Source: Alloalcanivorax xenomutans
GTDB taxonomy: Bacteria; Pseudomonadota; Gammaproteobacteria; Pseudomonadales; Alcanivoracaceae
Assembly (NCBI RefSeq): GCF_900217905.1
Contig: NZ_OBMO01000002.1
Coordinates: 186,922 to 250,921 of the forward strand
Direction: 5' to 3'
DNA length: 64,000 nucleotides
The position numbers and the translations under genes are program-made. Shown here in pieces: positions 17,678 to 26,003 of the stretch. Each line of letters opens with the position of its first letter. Positions within the stretch are counted from its first letter, which is position 1. Below the pieces are notes generated by a model. It made no database searches. It saw nothing but the letters and a program-made list of their open reading frames with translations, and was not told the DNA's origin.

Positions 17678-18559
17678 ATGGAAATTCCTTCCTTCCAAAC
17701 ACTGGAACTGACCGTCGATGATGGTATCGCCACCCTTTATCTCAATCGCCCGGACCGCATGAACGCCTTTACCCGGGAGATGAAGGACGAACTGATCGCC
17801 GCCTTTGATTTCACCGACGCCACTGACGAAGTGCGCGCGGTGATCGTCACCGGCAAGGGCCGCGCCTTCTGCGCCGGCGCGGATCTGGCCTCCGGCGGCG
17901 ACACCTTCGACTACAAGAAGCGCGGCGGCGAAGGCGCCAACCCGGACGACGCTCACCGTGACGGCGGTGGTCAGGTGGCCCTGCGCATCTACCGCAGTCT
18001 CAAGCCGGTGATCGCCGCCGTTAACGGTGCCGCGGTGGGGGTCGGGATTACCATGCAACTGCCCATGGACGTGCGGCTCGCCGCTGAAAACGCCCGTTTT
18101 GGCTTTGTTTTCTCCAAACGGGGCATCGTCAACGAAGCGGCGTCTTCCTGGTTCCTGAGCCGGGTGGTGGGGATTTCCTCGGCGCTGGAATGGTGCTTCA
18201 CCGGCCGGGTTTTCAACGCTCAGGAGGCCAAGGAACGTGGCCTCGTGCGTTCCGTGCATCCCGCTGACGAACTGTACGACGAGGCGGTAAAACTGGCTCG
18301 CGAGTTCGCCGACCAGACCTCCGCCGTCTCCATCGCCGCCATGCGGCAGATGATATGGCGCATGGCCGGGGCTTCCCATCCCATGGAAGCCCACCGCCTG
18401 GACAGTGCGACGATGAAATCCCGGGGCGGTTCCAACGACGTGCGCGAAGGGGTCAATTCCTTCCTGGAGAAACGCCCGGCGCAGTTCCCCGACCGCGTCT
18501 CCACCGACATGCCGGACTGCTTCGAATGGCAGAGCGAACCGCCGTTTAAGGCCATTTAA
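17678..18559 (+). CDS. Crotonase-family protein (ECI-like)
   Basis: A 293-residue crotonase. VNGAAVGVGITMQLPMD and FVFSKRGIVNEAASSWFLSRVVG place a single glutamate where isomerase-type members carry it; the C-terminal extension ending in FEWQSEPPF is typical of this subgroup. ATG 17678 with GGGAG upstream is chosen over an earlier TTG. A clear paralogue lies at 49830-50699, sharing GITM-LPMD, FVFS-RGI and the EPP-containing tail. Second gene of the SDR operon, 13 bases before the nitroreductase. Confidence 0.86.
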   Translation: MEIPSFQTLELTVDDGIATLYLNRPDRMNAFTREMKDELIAAFDFTDATDEVRAVIVTGKGRAFCAGADLASGGDTFDYKKRGGEGANPDDAHRDGGGQVALRIYRSLKPVIAAVNGAAVGVGITMQLPMDVRLAAENARFGFVFSKRGIVNEAASSWFLSRVVGISSALEWCFTGRVFNAQEAKERGLVRSVHPADELYDEAVKLAREFADQTSAVSIAAMRQMIWRMAGASHPMEAHRLDSATMKSRGGSNDVREGVNSFLEKRPAQFPDRVSTDMPDCFEWQSEPPFKAI

Positions 18560-18572
18560 GGAGGGAGGCCCG

Positions 18573-19259
18573 ATGACCGATGCCGCCAAGACCGTCAGTG
18601 AGGCGCTGGAATCCCGGCGCTCGATCCGCGCTTTTCAGGATCGTCCGGTGGACGGCGCCCTGTTGCGCGCCATTCTGGAAAAAGCCAGCCGGGCCCCGTC
18701 CGGAGGCAATTTGCAGCCCTGGCATCTTTATGTGGTGGGGGGCGAGCGCCTGGACCAGTTCAAGGCGATCATGCGTGAGCGCCTGCAAGACTCGCCTGGC
18801 GGGGAAAACAGGGAGTACGACGTCTATCCCCCGAACCTGATCGCCCCCTACCGGGACCGGCGTTTTCAGGTCGGCGAGGACATGTATGGCCTGCTCGGCA
18901 TTCCCCGCGACGACAAGGCGGCACGGTTACGCTGGTTCGCCAACAACTTCCAGTTCTTCGGCGCGCCGGTGGCTCTGTTTTGCTATGTGCACCGCACCAT
19001 GGGGCCGCCGCAATGGTCGGATCTGGGTATGTATCTGCAATCGGTGATGCTACTGCTGCGCGAGGCCGGTCTGGACAGCTGCCCGCAGGAGTGCTGGTCG
19101 CTGTACCCGCAAACCCTGGGTGAATTCCTCCAGGCGCCCGACGAGTGGATGCTGTTCACCGGCATGTCCATTGGTTACCGGGACGAGAACGCGGAAGTGA
19201 ATCAGCTGCGCGCCAAGCGCGCGCCGCTGGATGAGATCGCCGAGTTCCACGGCCTCTGA
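18573..19259 (+). CDS. Nitroreductase-family FMN oxidoreductase
   Basis: A 228-residue nitroreductase-fold protein. ESRRSIRAFQDRPVD and RAPSGGNLQPWHLYVV are the FMN-binding N-terminal motifs, and LDSCPQECW lies in the second half. Family members use NAD(P)H and FMN to reduce nitro groups, quinones or activated double bonds. GGAGGG precedes the ATG. Its place at the end of an acyl-CoA operon suggests an enoate- or flavin-linked step there, but the physiological substrate is unknown. Confidence 0.85.
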   Translation: MTDAAKTVSEALESRRSIRAFQDRPVDGALLRAILEKASRAPSGGNLQPWHLYVVGGERLDQFKAIMRERLQDSPGGENREYDVYPPNLIAPYRDRRFQVGEDMYGLLGIPRDDKAARLRWFANNFQFFGAPVALFCYVHRTMGPPQWSDLGMYLQSVMLLLREAGLDSCPQECWSLYPQTLGEFLQAPDEWMLFTGMSIGYRDENAEVNQLRAKRAPLDEIAEFHGL

Positions 19260-19262
19260 TCA

Positions 19263-19284
19263 GGAGGGGCCCGCGCCCCTCCTT
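19263..19284. terminator. Bidirectional hairpin between nitroreductase and Lrp genes
   Basis: A 7-bp stem (GGAGGGG / CCCCTCC) around CCCGCG lies between two convergent genes; a weak T-containing stretch follows on the + strand. Confidence 0.55.
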
Positions 19285-19288
19285 CCCA

Positions 19289-19780
19289 TCATCCCGCCGC
19301 CCCTGGCAGATGCGCCAGCGACAACCCGGTTTCCCGCTTGACCGTGGAGATGGCGAAGTTACTGCGGATATCCGTGATACCGGGAAGTTTCAGTAAAGTG
19401 CCACGCAAAAACCGCTCATAGGCGGGCAAGTCCGGCACCACCACTTGCAGCAGAAAGTCCGACTCTCCGGAAAGCAGATAACAGGATACCACCTCCGGCA
19501 GATCCGCCACGGCATCGCGGAAGGCGCTGTCCACCTCATCATCGTGCTGCCCTACTTTGATACCGACGAAAACCGTCAACCCCAAACCCACTCCGCCGCG
19601 ATCAAGCTCGGCGTGATAGCCGCGAATGATCCCGCTTTGCTCCAGCAGACGAACCCGGCGCAGGCAGGGTGACGGCGAAAGTCCCACTTCCTCGGACAAC
19701 TGAACGTTGCTCAGCCTGCCGTCCCGTTGCAACGCGGCCAGAATCCGCCGGTCCAGATTGTCCAACTTCACTTCTGGCAT
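19289..19780 (-). CDS. Lrp/AsnC-family regulator
   Basis: A 163-residue protein with the Lrp plan: an N-terminal helix-turn-helix (LDRRILAALQRDGRLSNVQLSEEVGLSPSPCLRRVRLLE) and a C-terminal RAM ligand-binding domain (VFVGIKVGQHDDEVDSAFRDAVADLPEVV...GESDFLLQVVV). AAGGA precedes the ATG at 19780. It is divergent from a LysE-type amino-acid exporter, a standard pairing in which the regulator senses an amino acid and switches on the exporter. A perfect 17-bp palindrome sits 25-41 bases upstream of its start and is the likely binding site. Confidence 0.93.
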   Translation of the reverse strand: MPEVKLDNLDRRILAALQRDGRLSNVQLSEEVGLSPSPCLRRVRLLEQSGIIRGYHAELDRGGVGLGLTVFVGIKVGQHDDEVDSAFRDAVADLPEVVSCYLLSGESDFLLQVVVPDLPAYERFLRGTLLKLPGITDIRSNFAISTVKRETGLSLAHLPGAAG

Positions 19781-19804
19781 AAATGGGTCCTTTCAGGCTC
19801 ATCA

Positions 19805-19821
19805 TTGGCATTATATGCCAA
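19805..19821. promoter_or_regulatory. Perfect palindrome in the Lrp/LysE divergent region
   Basis: TTGGCAT-TAT-ATGCCAA is a perfect 7+3+7 palindrome. Its position between an Lrp gene and its partner exporter suggests an Lrp operator. Confidence 0.65.
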
Positions 19822-19914
19822 CACATAACGCTATCACCCGCCAAAACGCAATCCGACCTGCCGATCCAGGCCGTACTCTTAGCACCATGAAGAGGCAATC
19901 GGAACCCCGCTGGC

Positions 19915-20547
19915 ATGGCTCATCTTGAAACTTTCATTGGCGCCCTGGTGGTCGCTTATCTGGTACCCGGTCCGGACCTGGTTCTGGTGCTGGAGACCGC
20001 CAGTGTCAGGGGACGCGCCCAGGGCCTGGCGACAGCGGCGGGGCTGGCGATGGCCCGTGGGGCTCATGTGGTCATGGCGGCCGCCGGTCTGGCCGCGTTG
20101 CTGAAAACCTCACCTTGGGTATTCGAGCTGGTCCGCTGGATCGGGGTGCTCTATCTGGTCTGGCTCGGCATCAGGATCGGCCGTTCCGCATCCTGGTCAC
20201 TGGAAGATTCAGTGGCGACACCGGGCAGCCCGCCCCGAGCCTATGGCTCGGCGGCCTGGCGCGGCCTGCTGACCAATTTCACCAATCCCAAATCGCTGCT
20301 GTTCTGCTCCGTGTTGCTGCCCCAGTTCATCGACATCGGCAACGGTTCGGTGGCCTCTCAGTTTCTATTGCTGGGCACGATTCTGGTGGGCCTGGGCGTA
20401 CTGTTTGACTTGTTCTATATCGCCGGTGGCCGCGCGCTTGGCCTGTGGATGCAACATCGTCCCTGGGCGCAACGCCTTCAGCGGGGCCTGTTCGCCACCC
20501 TGCTGATCGGCTTCGCCCTGCGCCTGGCCATGAGCCGTCCGTTATGA
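19915..20547 (+). CDS. LysE/RhtB-family amino-acid exporter
   Basis: A 210-residue inner-membrane protein with about six hydrophobic segments. The N-terminal GALVVAYLVPGPDLVLVLETA is the LysE signature (VxPGP), and GLLTNFTNPKSLLFC is the second conserved block. It should export an amino acid or a small analogue. It is divergent from the Lrp gene. Its 3' end overlaps the 3' end of the TRAP small-permease gene by six bases, tail to tail. Confidence 0.9.
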   Translation: MAHLETFIGALVVAYLVPGPDLVLVLETASVRGRAQGLATAAGLAMARGAHVVMAAAGLAALLKTSPWVFELVRWIGVLYLVWLGIRIGRSASWSLEDSVATPGSPPRAYGSAAWRGLLTNFTNPKSLLFCSVLLPQFIDIGNGSVASQFLLLGTILVGLGVLFDLFYIAGGRALGLWMQHRPWAQRLQRGLFATLLIGFALRLAMSRPL

Positions 20548-21054
20548 CTCGCCGTTTCCGGCTGGGCGGCCGGCCAGCGCTTGCCACCACAGCCGCACCA
20601 TCTCCAGCAGCATCAGCGCGAACGCCAGCGGCATCATCAACATCACCGGCCACACTGGCCAGAGCCGGGTACCGATCTGCATCTGCCGGGCGCTTTGCGC
20701 GGCCTCCCAGGCAAATTGCCACAGGTACCAGAGCAATACGGCAAAGATCACGATCTCCACGGTCAGCACCAACACCGCCATCGCTCGCGCCCATCCCGGC
20801 GACATCCTGTCGGCCAGAATATCGAAGCGGGGAAAGGTGCCCTGCCGATGCCCCAGCGGCACCGCCCAGAACACCAACAAGGGAAACAGCATGCGCTCGA
20901 TCATGTTGTAACCACCGGGAATCAGGTCCATTCCCAGCAGATAACGACCGAGCACCCCGATCACCGTGATCATCATGATCAGGAACAGGCAGAGTCCCGC
21001 GCCCACCGAGGCCAGCCCGCCCTCCAATCGATCAATCGCTTTCCAGAACGCCAT
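20542..21054 (-). CDS. dctQ: TRAP transporter small permease DctQ
   Basis: A 170-residue four-helix membrane protein. The N-terminal RLEGGLASVGAGLCLFLIMMITVIGVLGRYL and the later WPVWPVMLMMPLAFALMLLEMV fit DctQ subunits of tripartite ATP-independent periplasmic transporters. ATG 21054 follows GAGGTG; the frame upstream of it overlaps the large permease and is not used. It is the last gene of the operon ligase-dctP-dctM-dctQ; the usual order is P-Q-M, so the placement after the large permease is less common. Confidence 0.88.
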   Translation of the reverse strand: MAFWKAIDRLEGGLASVGAGLCLFLIMMITVIGVLGRYLLGMDLIPGGYNMIERMLFPLLVFWAVPLGHRQGTFPRFDILADRMSPGWARAMAVLVLTVEIVIFAVLLWYLWQFAWEAAQSARQMQIGTRLWPVWPVMLMMPLAFALMLLEMVRLWWQALAGRPAGNGES

Positions 21055-21074
21055 GGCGTCACCTCTCTCGCGGC

Positions 21075-22385
21075 TCAGCGAATTTGCTGTGGCAGCCAGG
21101 TAATCAGGGCGGGATAGCTGATCAGCAGAACGGTCAGCACCACGCCGGCCACCAACGCGAACAGACTGGCGGACCGGAATACCCGCGCCACCGGATAGTT
21201 GCCGGCGCTGGCGGCGGCGAAAGTGGCCAGCCCCACCGGTGGCGTGAGCAGCCCCAATGCGATCATCAGCGAGGCCATCACCCCGAACCACAGCAGGTCG
21301 ATTCCGGCGCTTTGCAGCAGCGGCAGGATGATCGGTACCAGCAACACGATCACCGCCGCCGATTCCAGGAACATGCCACCGAGAAAGAACACCGCCATCA
21401 GAATCGCCGCCACCACATTGGGGTGGCCCAGTATCGGCTCCATCAGCGACAGCAGCTCATTGGGCAAACGGGAAAAGGTGAGGAAACGGGCGAAAATCTT
21501 GGCGCCGAGCACCAGCATCATGAGCGTGGCGGTGACCTTCACCGACTCCGCCAGCGCCTCGAACAATCCGCGCAGGTTAACCCGCCTCATCAGCATCATG
21601 CCCGCCATGGCGGTGAAGGCGCCGAGCGCGCCGGCCTCCGCCACCGTGACCACACCGCCGTAGATACCGCCAAACACGATCATCATCAGCGCCACCACGA
21701 ACAGAAAGGCGGTCATGCTGCGACGAGCCTCCCCGGAGGGCGGCGCCTGTTCCGGCGCCTGGCCGTCCACCGCGCCCTCGCGCAATTCACCGAACAGGCG
21801 CAGGCAGATGATGTAGATGGCGATACACAGCAACCCCGGCCCGATCGCGCCGATGAACAGATGGCCGATGGGCACCGATGCCAGCGAACCATAGATGATC
21901 ATGATCAGACTCGGCGGAATGATCGCGGACAGAGAGCCGGCCACCGCCGACAAGCTCAACGAGAAGCGCCGGGTGTAACCCAGTTTTTCCAGCTCCGGCG
22001 AGGCCAGTGATGCCAGGGAGGCGGAGCTGGCGGCACCGGAGCCCGACACCGCGCCCAGCAACGAGCCGGTGACGATGGTCGCCACCCCCAATGGGAAGCG
22101 CCGATAACCGGACAACCGGTGCCCCACGGCGAACAGGTCCCGTATCACGCCGCCACGCAACAACAACTGCGCCATCAACAGATACAGCGGCACGATGGAC
22201 AGGGAGTAAATCGACGCGGTGTAGAATGTATCGGAACCAAGAATCCCTCCGAGCACGTCCACGCCGACCACCAGCACGATGCCCAACATACCGGCGCCAA
22301 ACAGTACCGTGGCCACGTTCTGGCCAAGCACCAGGAAAGCGGCGAACCAGGCCAGCACTATCCAGATAATCTGCGTATTCGACAT
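21075..22385 (-). CDS. dctM: TRAP transporter large permease DctM
   Basis: A 436-residue polytopic protein with about 11-12 membrane segments. GSLLGAVSGSGAASSASLASLASPE, SAIIPPSLIMIIYGSLASVPIGHLFIGAIGPGL and LGLLTPPVGLATFAAAS are hallmark DctM motifs. Together with DctQ it imports an acid captured by the periplasmic DctP using the sodium gradient. It starts nine bases after the dctP stop and ends 20 bases before dctQ. Confidence 0.93.
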   Translation of the reverse strand: MSNTQIIWIVLAWFAAFLVLGQNVATVLFGAGMLGIVLVVGVDVLGGILGSDTFYTASIYSLSIVPLYLLMAQLLLRGGVIRDLFAVGHRLSGYRRFPLGVATIVTGSLLGAVSGSGAASSASLASLASPELEKLGYTRRFSLSLSAVAGSLSAIIPPSLIMIIYGSLASVPIGHLFIGAIGPGLLCIAIYIICLRLFGELREGAVDGQAPEQAPPSGEARRSMTAFLFVVALMMIVFGGIYGGVVTVAEAGALGAFTAMAGMMLMRRVNLRGLFEALAESVKVTATLMMLVLGAKIFARFLTFSRLPNELLSLMEPILGHPNVVAAILMAVFFLGGMFLESAAVIVLLVPIILPLLQSAGIDLLWFGVMASLMIALGLLTPPVGLATFAAASAGNYPVARVFRSASLFALVAGVVLTVLLISYPALITWLPQQIR

Positions 22386-22394
22386 GGCGCCGGC

Positions 22395-23474
22395 TCAGTC
22401 CTGTTCGAGGTAGTCCGCGGCACTCGGCGGAATGGTCCCGCCCTGCTCCTCAATCAGCTCCGCCCACAGGCGCGCGGTGGCCTTGCCCGGATGCCCGGCC
22501 TCCTCCATCTGTTCGATCCAGCGAATCCAGGTACGGCTGGCGGCATCCTGCAAATGCCCGGCCATGTCGTCGGACAGCTCGTTCAGTTCCACGAAGGTGG
22601 CGCCCGCCTTCTGGGTCCTGGCTCTCACTGCTTCCTCCTGCCTATCGATATGGGCGGCGTTATCCAGGGCGATCTGACGGGCCGCCCGGTCCCAGGTGGC
22701 GCGCTGTTGTTCGGTCAATCCGTTCCAGGTCTGGTCGGTGACCGCCAGGTAGCTTTCCCAATGTCCCATGGAAATGCCGGTGATGGTGTACTTGAGCAGG
22801 TCCTCGAACGAGTACGACGGCCAATCCGCCACCGACAGGATGGTGCCAATCACCGTCTTGCGGGACAGCGCCTCGTAGGAGTCGGCGCTGGTCATGGTCA
22901 CCGGCGTCGCGCCCAGTTCCTGCAGCAGTATGGTGTGCAGCGCGGAACCGGCACGGATCGGCGCGCCTTCCAGGTCGTCCGGAGAATCCAGCACCCTGCC
23001 GATGGTGGACAACGAATACGCGGAAGTGGCCCCCAGGGGCCAGCCACGCAGCCCCTTGCTGGCCAACTCGTACTGGTAAAAGGTCTTGCCGTCCGCCAGT
23101 TCCCGGTCGGAGTCCATCAGCGTCTGAAGCGCCTTGGTGACCATCACCGAAGTGGTATTCAGAGTTGGTAGCTGGGTCACGTCGGACAGCGGAAAACTGC
23201 CTTCATGGTAGGGTGCCAGCAGCGGCGCGGCCACGGAAATGGTGCCGGTCTTCAGCGCATCCCATTCCCGCCCCGGTGTCACCAGGGAACCGGAATAGAA
23301 ACGCACGAAGGAAAGGTCCGTTTCCTTTTCCATGGCGTCCACGAACGGGTCCATGTGCTGGCCGACCCAGAAGTGCTGCTGCCCCATACCGGCGGAAATT
23401 CTCAAAGGCGCGGCGGCGGACACCGCCGTCATCACCGTGAGTGTCATAACCAGAAGCAAACGTACCACGCGCAT
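22395..23474 (-). CDS. dctP: TRAP transporter substrate-binding protein DctP
   Basis: A 359-residue periplasmic protein with a signal peptide (MRVVRLLLVMTLTVMTAVSAAA). The body shows DctP features: FYSGSLVTPGREWDALKTGTISVA, the substrate-carboxylate region GAPIRAGSALHTILLQELGATPVTMTSADSYEALSRKTVIG, and a long helical C-terminus. GGAGG precedes the ATG. TRAP receptors bind organic acids through an arginine; the neighbouring CoA ligase and the shared operator imply an acid fed into the beta-oxidation island. Substrate unknown. Confidence 0.9.
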   Translation of the reverse strand: MRVVRLLLVMTLTVMTAVSAAAPLRISAGMGQQHFWVGQHMDPFVDAMEKETDLSFVRFYSGSLVTPGREWDALKTGTISVAAPLLAPYHEGSFPLSDVTQLPTLNTTSVMVTKALQTLMDSDRELADGKTFYQYELASKGLRGWPLGATSAYSLSTIGRVLDSPDDLEGAPIRAGSALHTILLQELGATPVTMTSADSYEALSRKTVIGTILSVADWPSYSFEDLLKYTITGISMGHWESYLAVTDQTWNGLTEQQRATWDRAARQIALDNAAHIDRQEEAVRARTQKAGATFVELNELSDDMAGHLQDAASRTWIRWIEQMEEAGHPGKATARLWAELIEEQGGTIPPSAADYLEQD

Positions 23475-23568
23475 AAAGATGTCCTCCCCGGCAACGCAAC
23501 CGGCTTATCCGTGCTGATGTTGGGAGCGCAGGAACCATCCCGCGGCGGTTGCGGTGAACCGCCGCGGC

Positions 23569-25182
23569 CTAGCCGGACGCTGTTTGGGTTTCGCTGATAC
23601 GGAGCCGTAACTGCGCCTTCAACACCTTGCCATTGGCGTTACGAGGCAGCGGCTCTTCAAGAAAGTCGATGAAATCAGGGATTTTGTAATCGGCCAGATG
23701 TTCGGCGCAGTAAGCCTTGAGACGGGCGGCGCTGAGCCCGGGGTCGTCGCTGACCACGAACAGTTGGATTTTCTCTCCCAGCACCGGATCAGGCCGGGCC
23801 ACCGCGGCACACTCGATCACGCCGTCGAGCCCCTGCAGCAATCCTTCCAGTTCGGCGCTGTAAATGTTGTAGCCGGCACGGTTGATCATGTCCTTTTTAC
23901 GGTCCAGCACCCGCACGTAGCCGTTTTCGTCCACCGAACCGATGTCTCCGGAACGCCAGTAGCCGCCGGCGAATTCGGCACGATCCGCCTCCGCGTTGTT
24001 CCAATATCCCGGCGTCACCATGGGGCCGGCGATCCATAACTCGCCGGCCTCGCCCGGTGGCCGTTCGCGGCCATTGGAGTCCATCACCTTGATGTCACCG
24101 CAGGTGACCACCCGGCCGACACTGTCGGCATGCCGGGCCGCCTCACCCAACGGCAGAATAGTAGCCGGTGAACAGGTCTCGGTGGCCCCGTAGGCGTTGA
24201 CCAACTGCAGGTTCGGCAACCGTTCCGCCAATCTCTCGATGGTGGCCTCCGGCATGGGCGCGCCACCGAAGCCACCGAGCCGCCAGGCGGACAAGTCATA
24301 TTGACCGAAGTCCGCTCGCAGCAGACAAAGGTTATACATGGCGGGCACCATCACCGTATGCGTGATCCGCTCCCGACCGGCCAGAGCCAGGAAACGCTGG
24401 GCGTCGAATTCCCGCTGAATCACCACGCAGCCCCCCACGTGGAACAGGGTCAGAATCACCGCCACCACACCGGTCACATGACTCGCCGGCACCACCAGCA
24501 ACGAGCGCTCGTTTTCACCCAGCGCCATGGACTGTTCAAAATGCAGCAGGCTGTGCAGCAGGTTCAGGTGGGTCAGGCGCACGCCCTTTGGGCGTCCGGT
24601 GGTGCCCGAGGTGTACAGCAGGATGGCGGTATCATCTTCTTGAGGGGTGGGCAGAGGCAGGCGCGGGGCGCCTTCCTTCAGCAGCGCCTCGAACGGCTCG
24701 GCGCCGGCGACCTCATCACCCACCGCGAAGCGGAACGCCAGCGCCGGCAAGGTTTCCCGGCCGCTGACTTTATCGCTCTGAACTTCATCATGAATCAGCA
24801 CCTTGGCCTGGCAGTGATACAGGATATAAGCCAGCCCGGATTTGGATTCGCGGATGTTGACCGGCACCACTATGGCACCGAGCCGCAGCGCCCCCAGCAA
24901 CGCCAGCACGAACTCGTTGCTGTTGGCCATCAGCAAGGCGATCCGGTCACCGGCCTCCACGCCGCGCCGCGCCAGCTGGGCCGCGATATGTTGTATGCGC
25001 CGGTTGGCCTCCCGATAGGTCAGCCGCTGACCATCACAGACCAGACACTCATTGTCCGGCGCCCGGCTCACTGCACGGCGAAAGGAGGCCAAAAGATTGG
25101 CCGGTCTGGTGGCGTAGCAACGCACCAGGCGATCGCCAAAGTGATACTCATGGCGAACGGCGAAGGGGACCTTGTCTCCCAT
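23569..25182 (-). CDS. AMP-forming acyl-CoA ligase
   Basis: A 537-residue ANL-superfamily ligase. The P-loop YTSGTTGRPKG is at residues 190-200, followed by YGATETC near 330, YWRSGDIG near 425, the hinge RKKDMINRAGYNIYSAELE near 450, and the catalytic lysine in NANGKVLK near the C-terminus, so it should be active. ATG 25182 has GGAGAG upstream; the longer start at 25230 has none. A palindromic operator lies 76 bases upstream. The three TRAP genes follow it, so the imported acid is probably its substrate. Chain length or ring preference cannot be read from sequence. Confidence 0.92.
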   Translation of the reverse strand: MGDKVPFAVRHEYHFGDRLVRCYATRPANLLASFRRAVSRAPDNECLVCDGQRLTYREANRRIQHIAAQLARRGVEAGDRIALLMANSNEFVLALLGALRLGAIVVPVNIRESKSGLAYILYHCQAKVLIHDEVQSDKVSGRETLPALAFRFAVGDEVAGAEPFEALLKEGAPRLPLPTPQEDDTAILLYTSGTTGRPKGVRLTHLNLLHSLLHFEQSMALGENERSLLVVPASHVTGVVAVILTLFHVGGCVVIQREFDAQRFLALAGRERITHTVMVPAMYNLCLLRADFGQYDLSAWRLGGFGGAPMPEATIERLAERLPNLQLVNAYGATETCSPATILPLGEAARHADSVGRVVTCGDIKVMDSNGRERPPGEAGELWIAGPMVTPGYWNNAEADRAEFAGGYWRSGDIGSVDENGYVRVLDRKKDMINRAGYNIYSAELEGLLQGLDGVIECAAVARPDPVLGEKIQLFVVSDDPGLSAARLKAYCAEHLADYKIPDFIDFLEEPLPRNANGKVLKAQLRLRISETQTASG

Positions 25183-25257
25183 ATAGATCTCTCCGGAACT
25201 GCCGGGTCCATGTTGTTCTTCTCTTTCCATTGTTAGGGGGTGACCCCGGAAGACTCG

Positions 25258-25273
25258 TCGTCCGAAGCGACGA
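25258..25273. promoter_or_regulatory. Palindromic operator, site 6 (ligase-TRAP operon)
   Basis: TCGTC-CGAAGC-GACGA with perfect half-sites, followed by TTTGCCCC, 76 bases upstream of the ligase start. The core is identical to that of site 1. Confidence 0.72.
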
Positions 25274-25758
25274 TTTGCCCCTCGGGCGGGGAATCTATCC
25301 TCTTTTCGGAGGTCTTCTTAAAGTGTGCGCGCTTACTTACACGTCCTCTTGTTTTATTTTGAAATAGTTCTTATCGGTATGGACGATTTTTTCTTCCATT
25401 AAATATGTTAAGGACTGCCATAATCGCTCAATTTACGATCAATTTCCTGATCGAATGACATATTTGGAAATTGTTTTCGTCGCCAGAACCTCTTCTCATT
25501 TCTCTTTTTCCGTGATCGTTTCCAGCCAGTGAACACCCGCTCGCGACGAAGGCCGGCGCAGCCGGCAAACGGCGCAAAACACTTCATGTCATGGCGGATC
25601 GCATGCAACTCATTGTTTTGGAAGAATTATTCACATGGCCATGCGACTTAAGGAGGGGTTCGCCAATCCCCCGAAAGCCGCTTACCATCGGCATATCGCC
25701 CTTCTTCACGCGCGGGGGAAAAGCGCGAAGGCAAGGGGCTTCGGGCGCTCCAGGCATT

Positions 25759-25774
25759 TCGTCGAAACCGACGA
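25759..25774. promoter_or_regulatory. Palindromic operator, site 7 (porin 1)
   Basis: TCGTC-GAAACC-GACGA with perfect half-sites, 229 bases upstream of porin 1. The flank TTGTTACCGTT is shared with site 8. Confidence 0.7.
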
Positions 25775-25899
25775 TTGTTACCGTTCGGTCACAGAGACAA
25801 CCATATCGTCGACAGGGAGTACGCCCGTTCCCCATTAAAGGCCTGCGAAACGGGTATACTTGCACGTCTTCTAGGGTGCCTCCGGGATGGAGGTCCTCT

Positions 25900-25926
25900 C
25901 TCGGGAGAAACTGCCTTCGGAAGGGC
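25900..25926 (+). promoter_or_regulatory. Shared porin leader block (copy 1)
   Basis: A 27-base stretch starting CTCGGGAGAAACTGCC is identical to 27964-27990 upstream of porin 2. It contains the small self-complementary core CCTTCGGAAGG and lies 77 bases before the ATG, so it is probably in the 5' untranslated RNA. Confidence 0.5.
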
Positions 25927-26003
25927 GAAGGGAGGCACAGGGGCATAATTCAAAACAGCGGCCCCTCTATCAATAAACTTCGAAGAACACAGGACGAATA
26001 ACA

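Larger units (their letters stand above)
25183..26003. other. Long intergenic region, ligase / porin 1
   Basis: 821 bases without a convincing gene. It holds operator site 6 near the ligase, an AT-rich stretch at about 25300-25480 that contrasts with the GC-rich surroundings, operator site 7, and a leader block at 25900-25926 shared with porin 2. Open frames here lack ribosome sites and family resemblance. Confidence 0.7.

Noticed and set aside
25900-25926. Riboswitch upstream of the porin
   Set aside because: The conserved block is too short and shows only a small hairpin; no known aptamer features.
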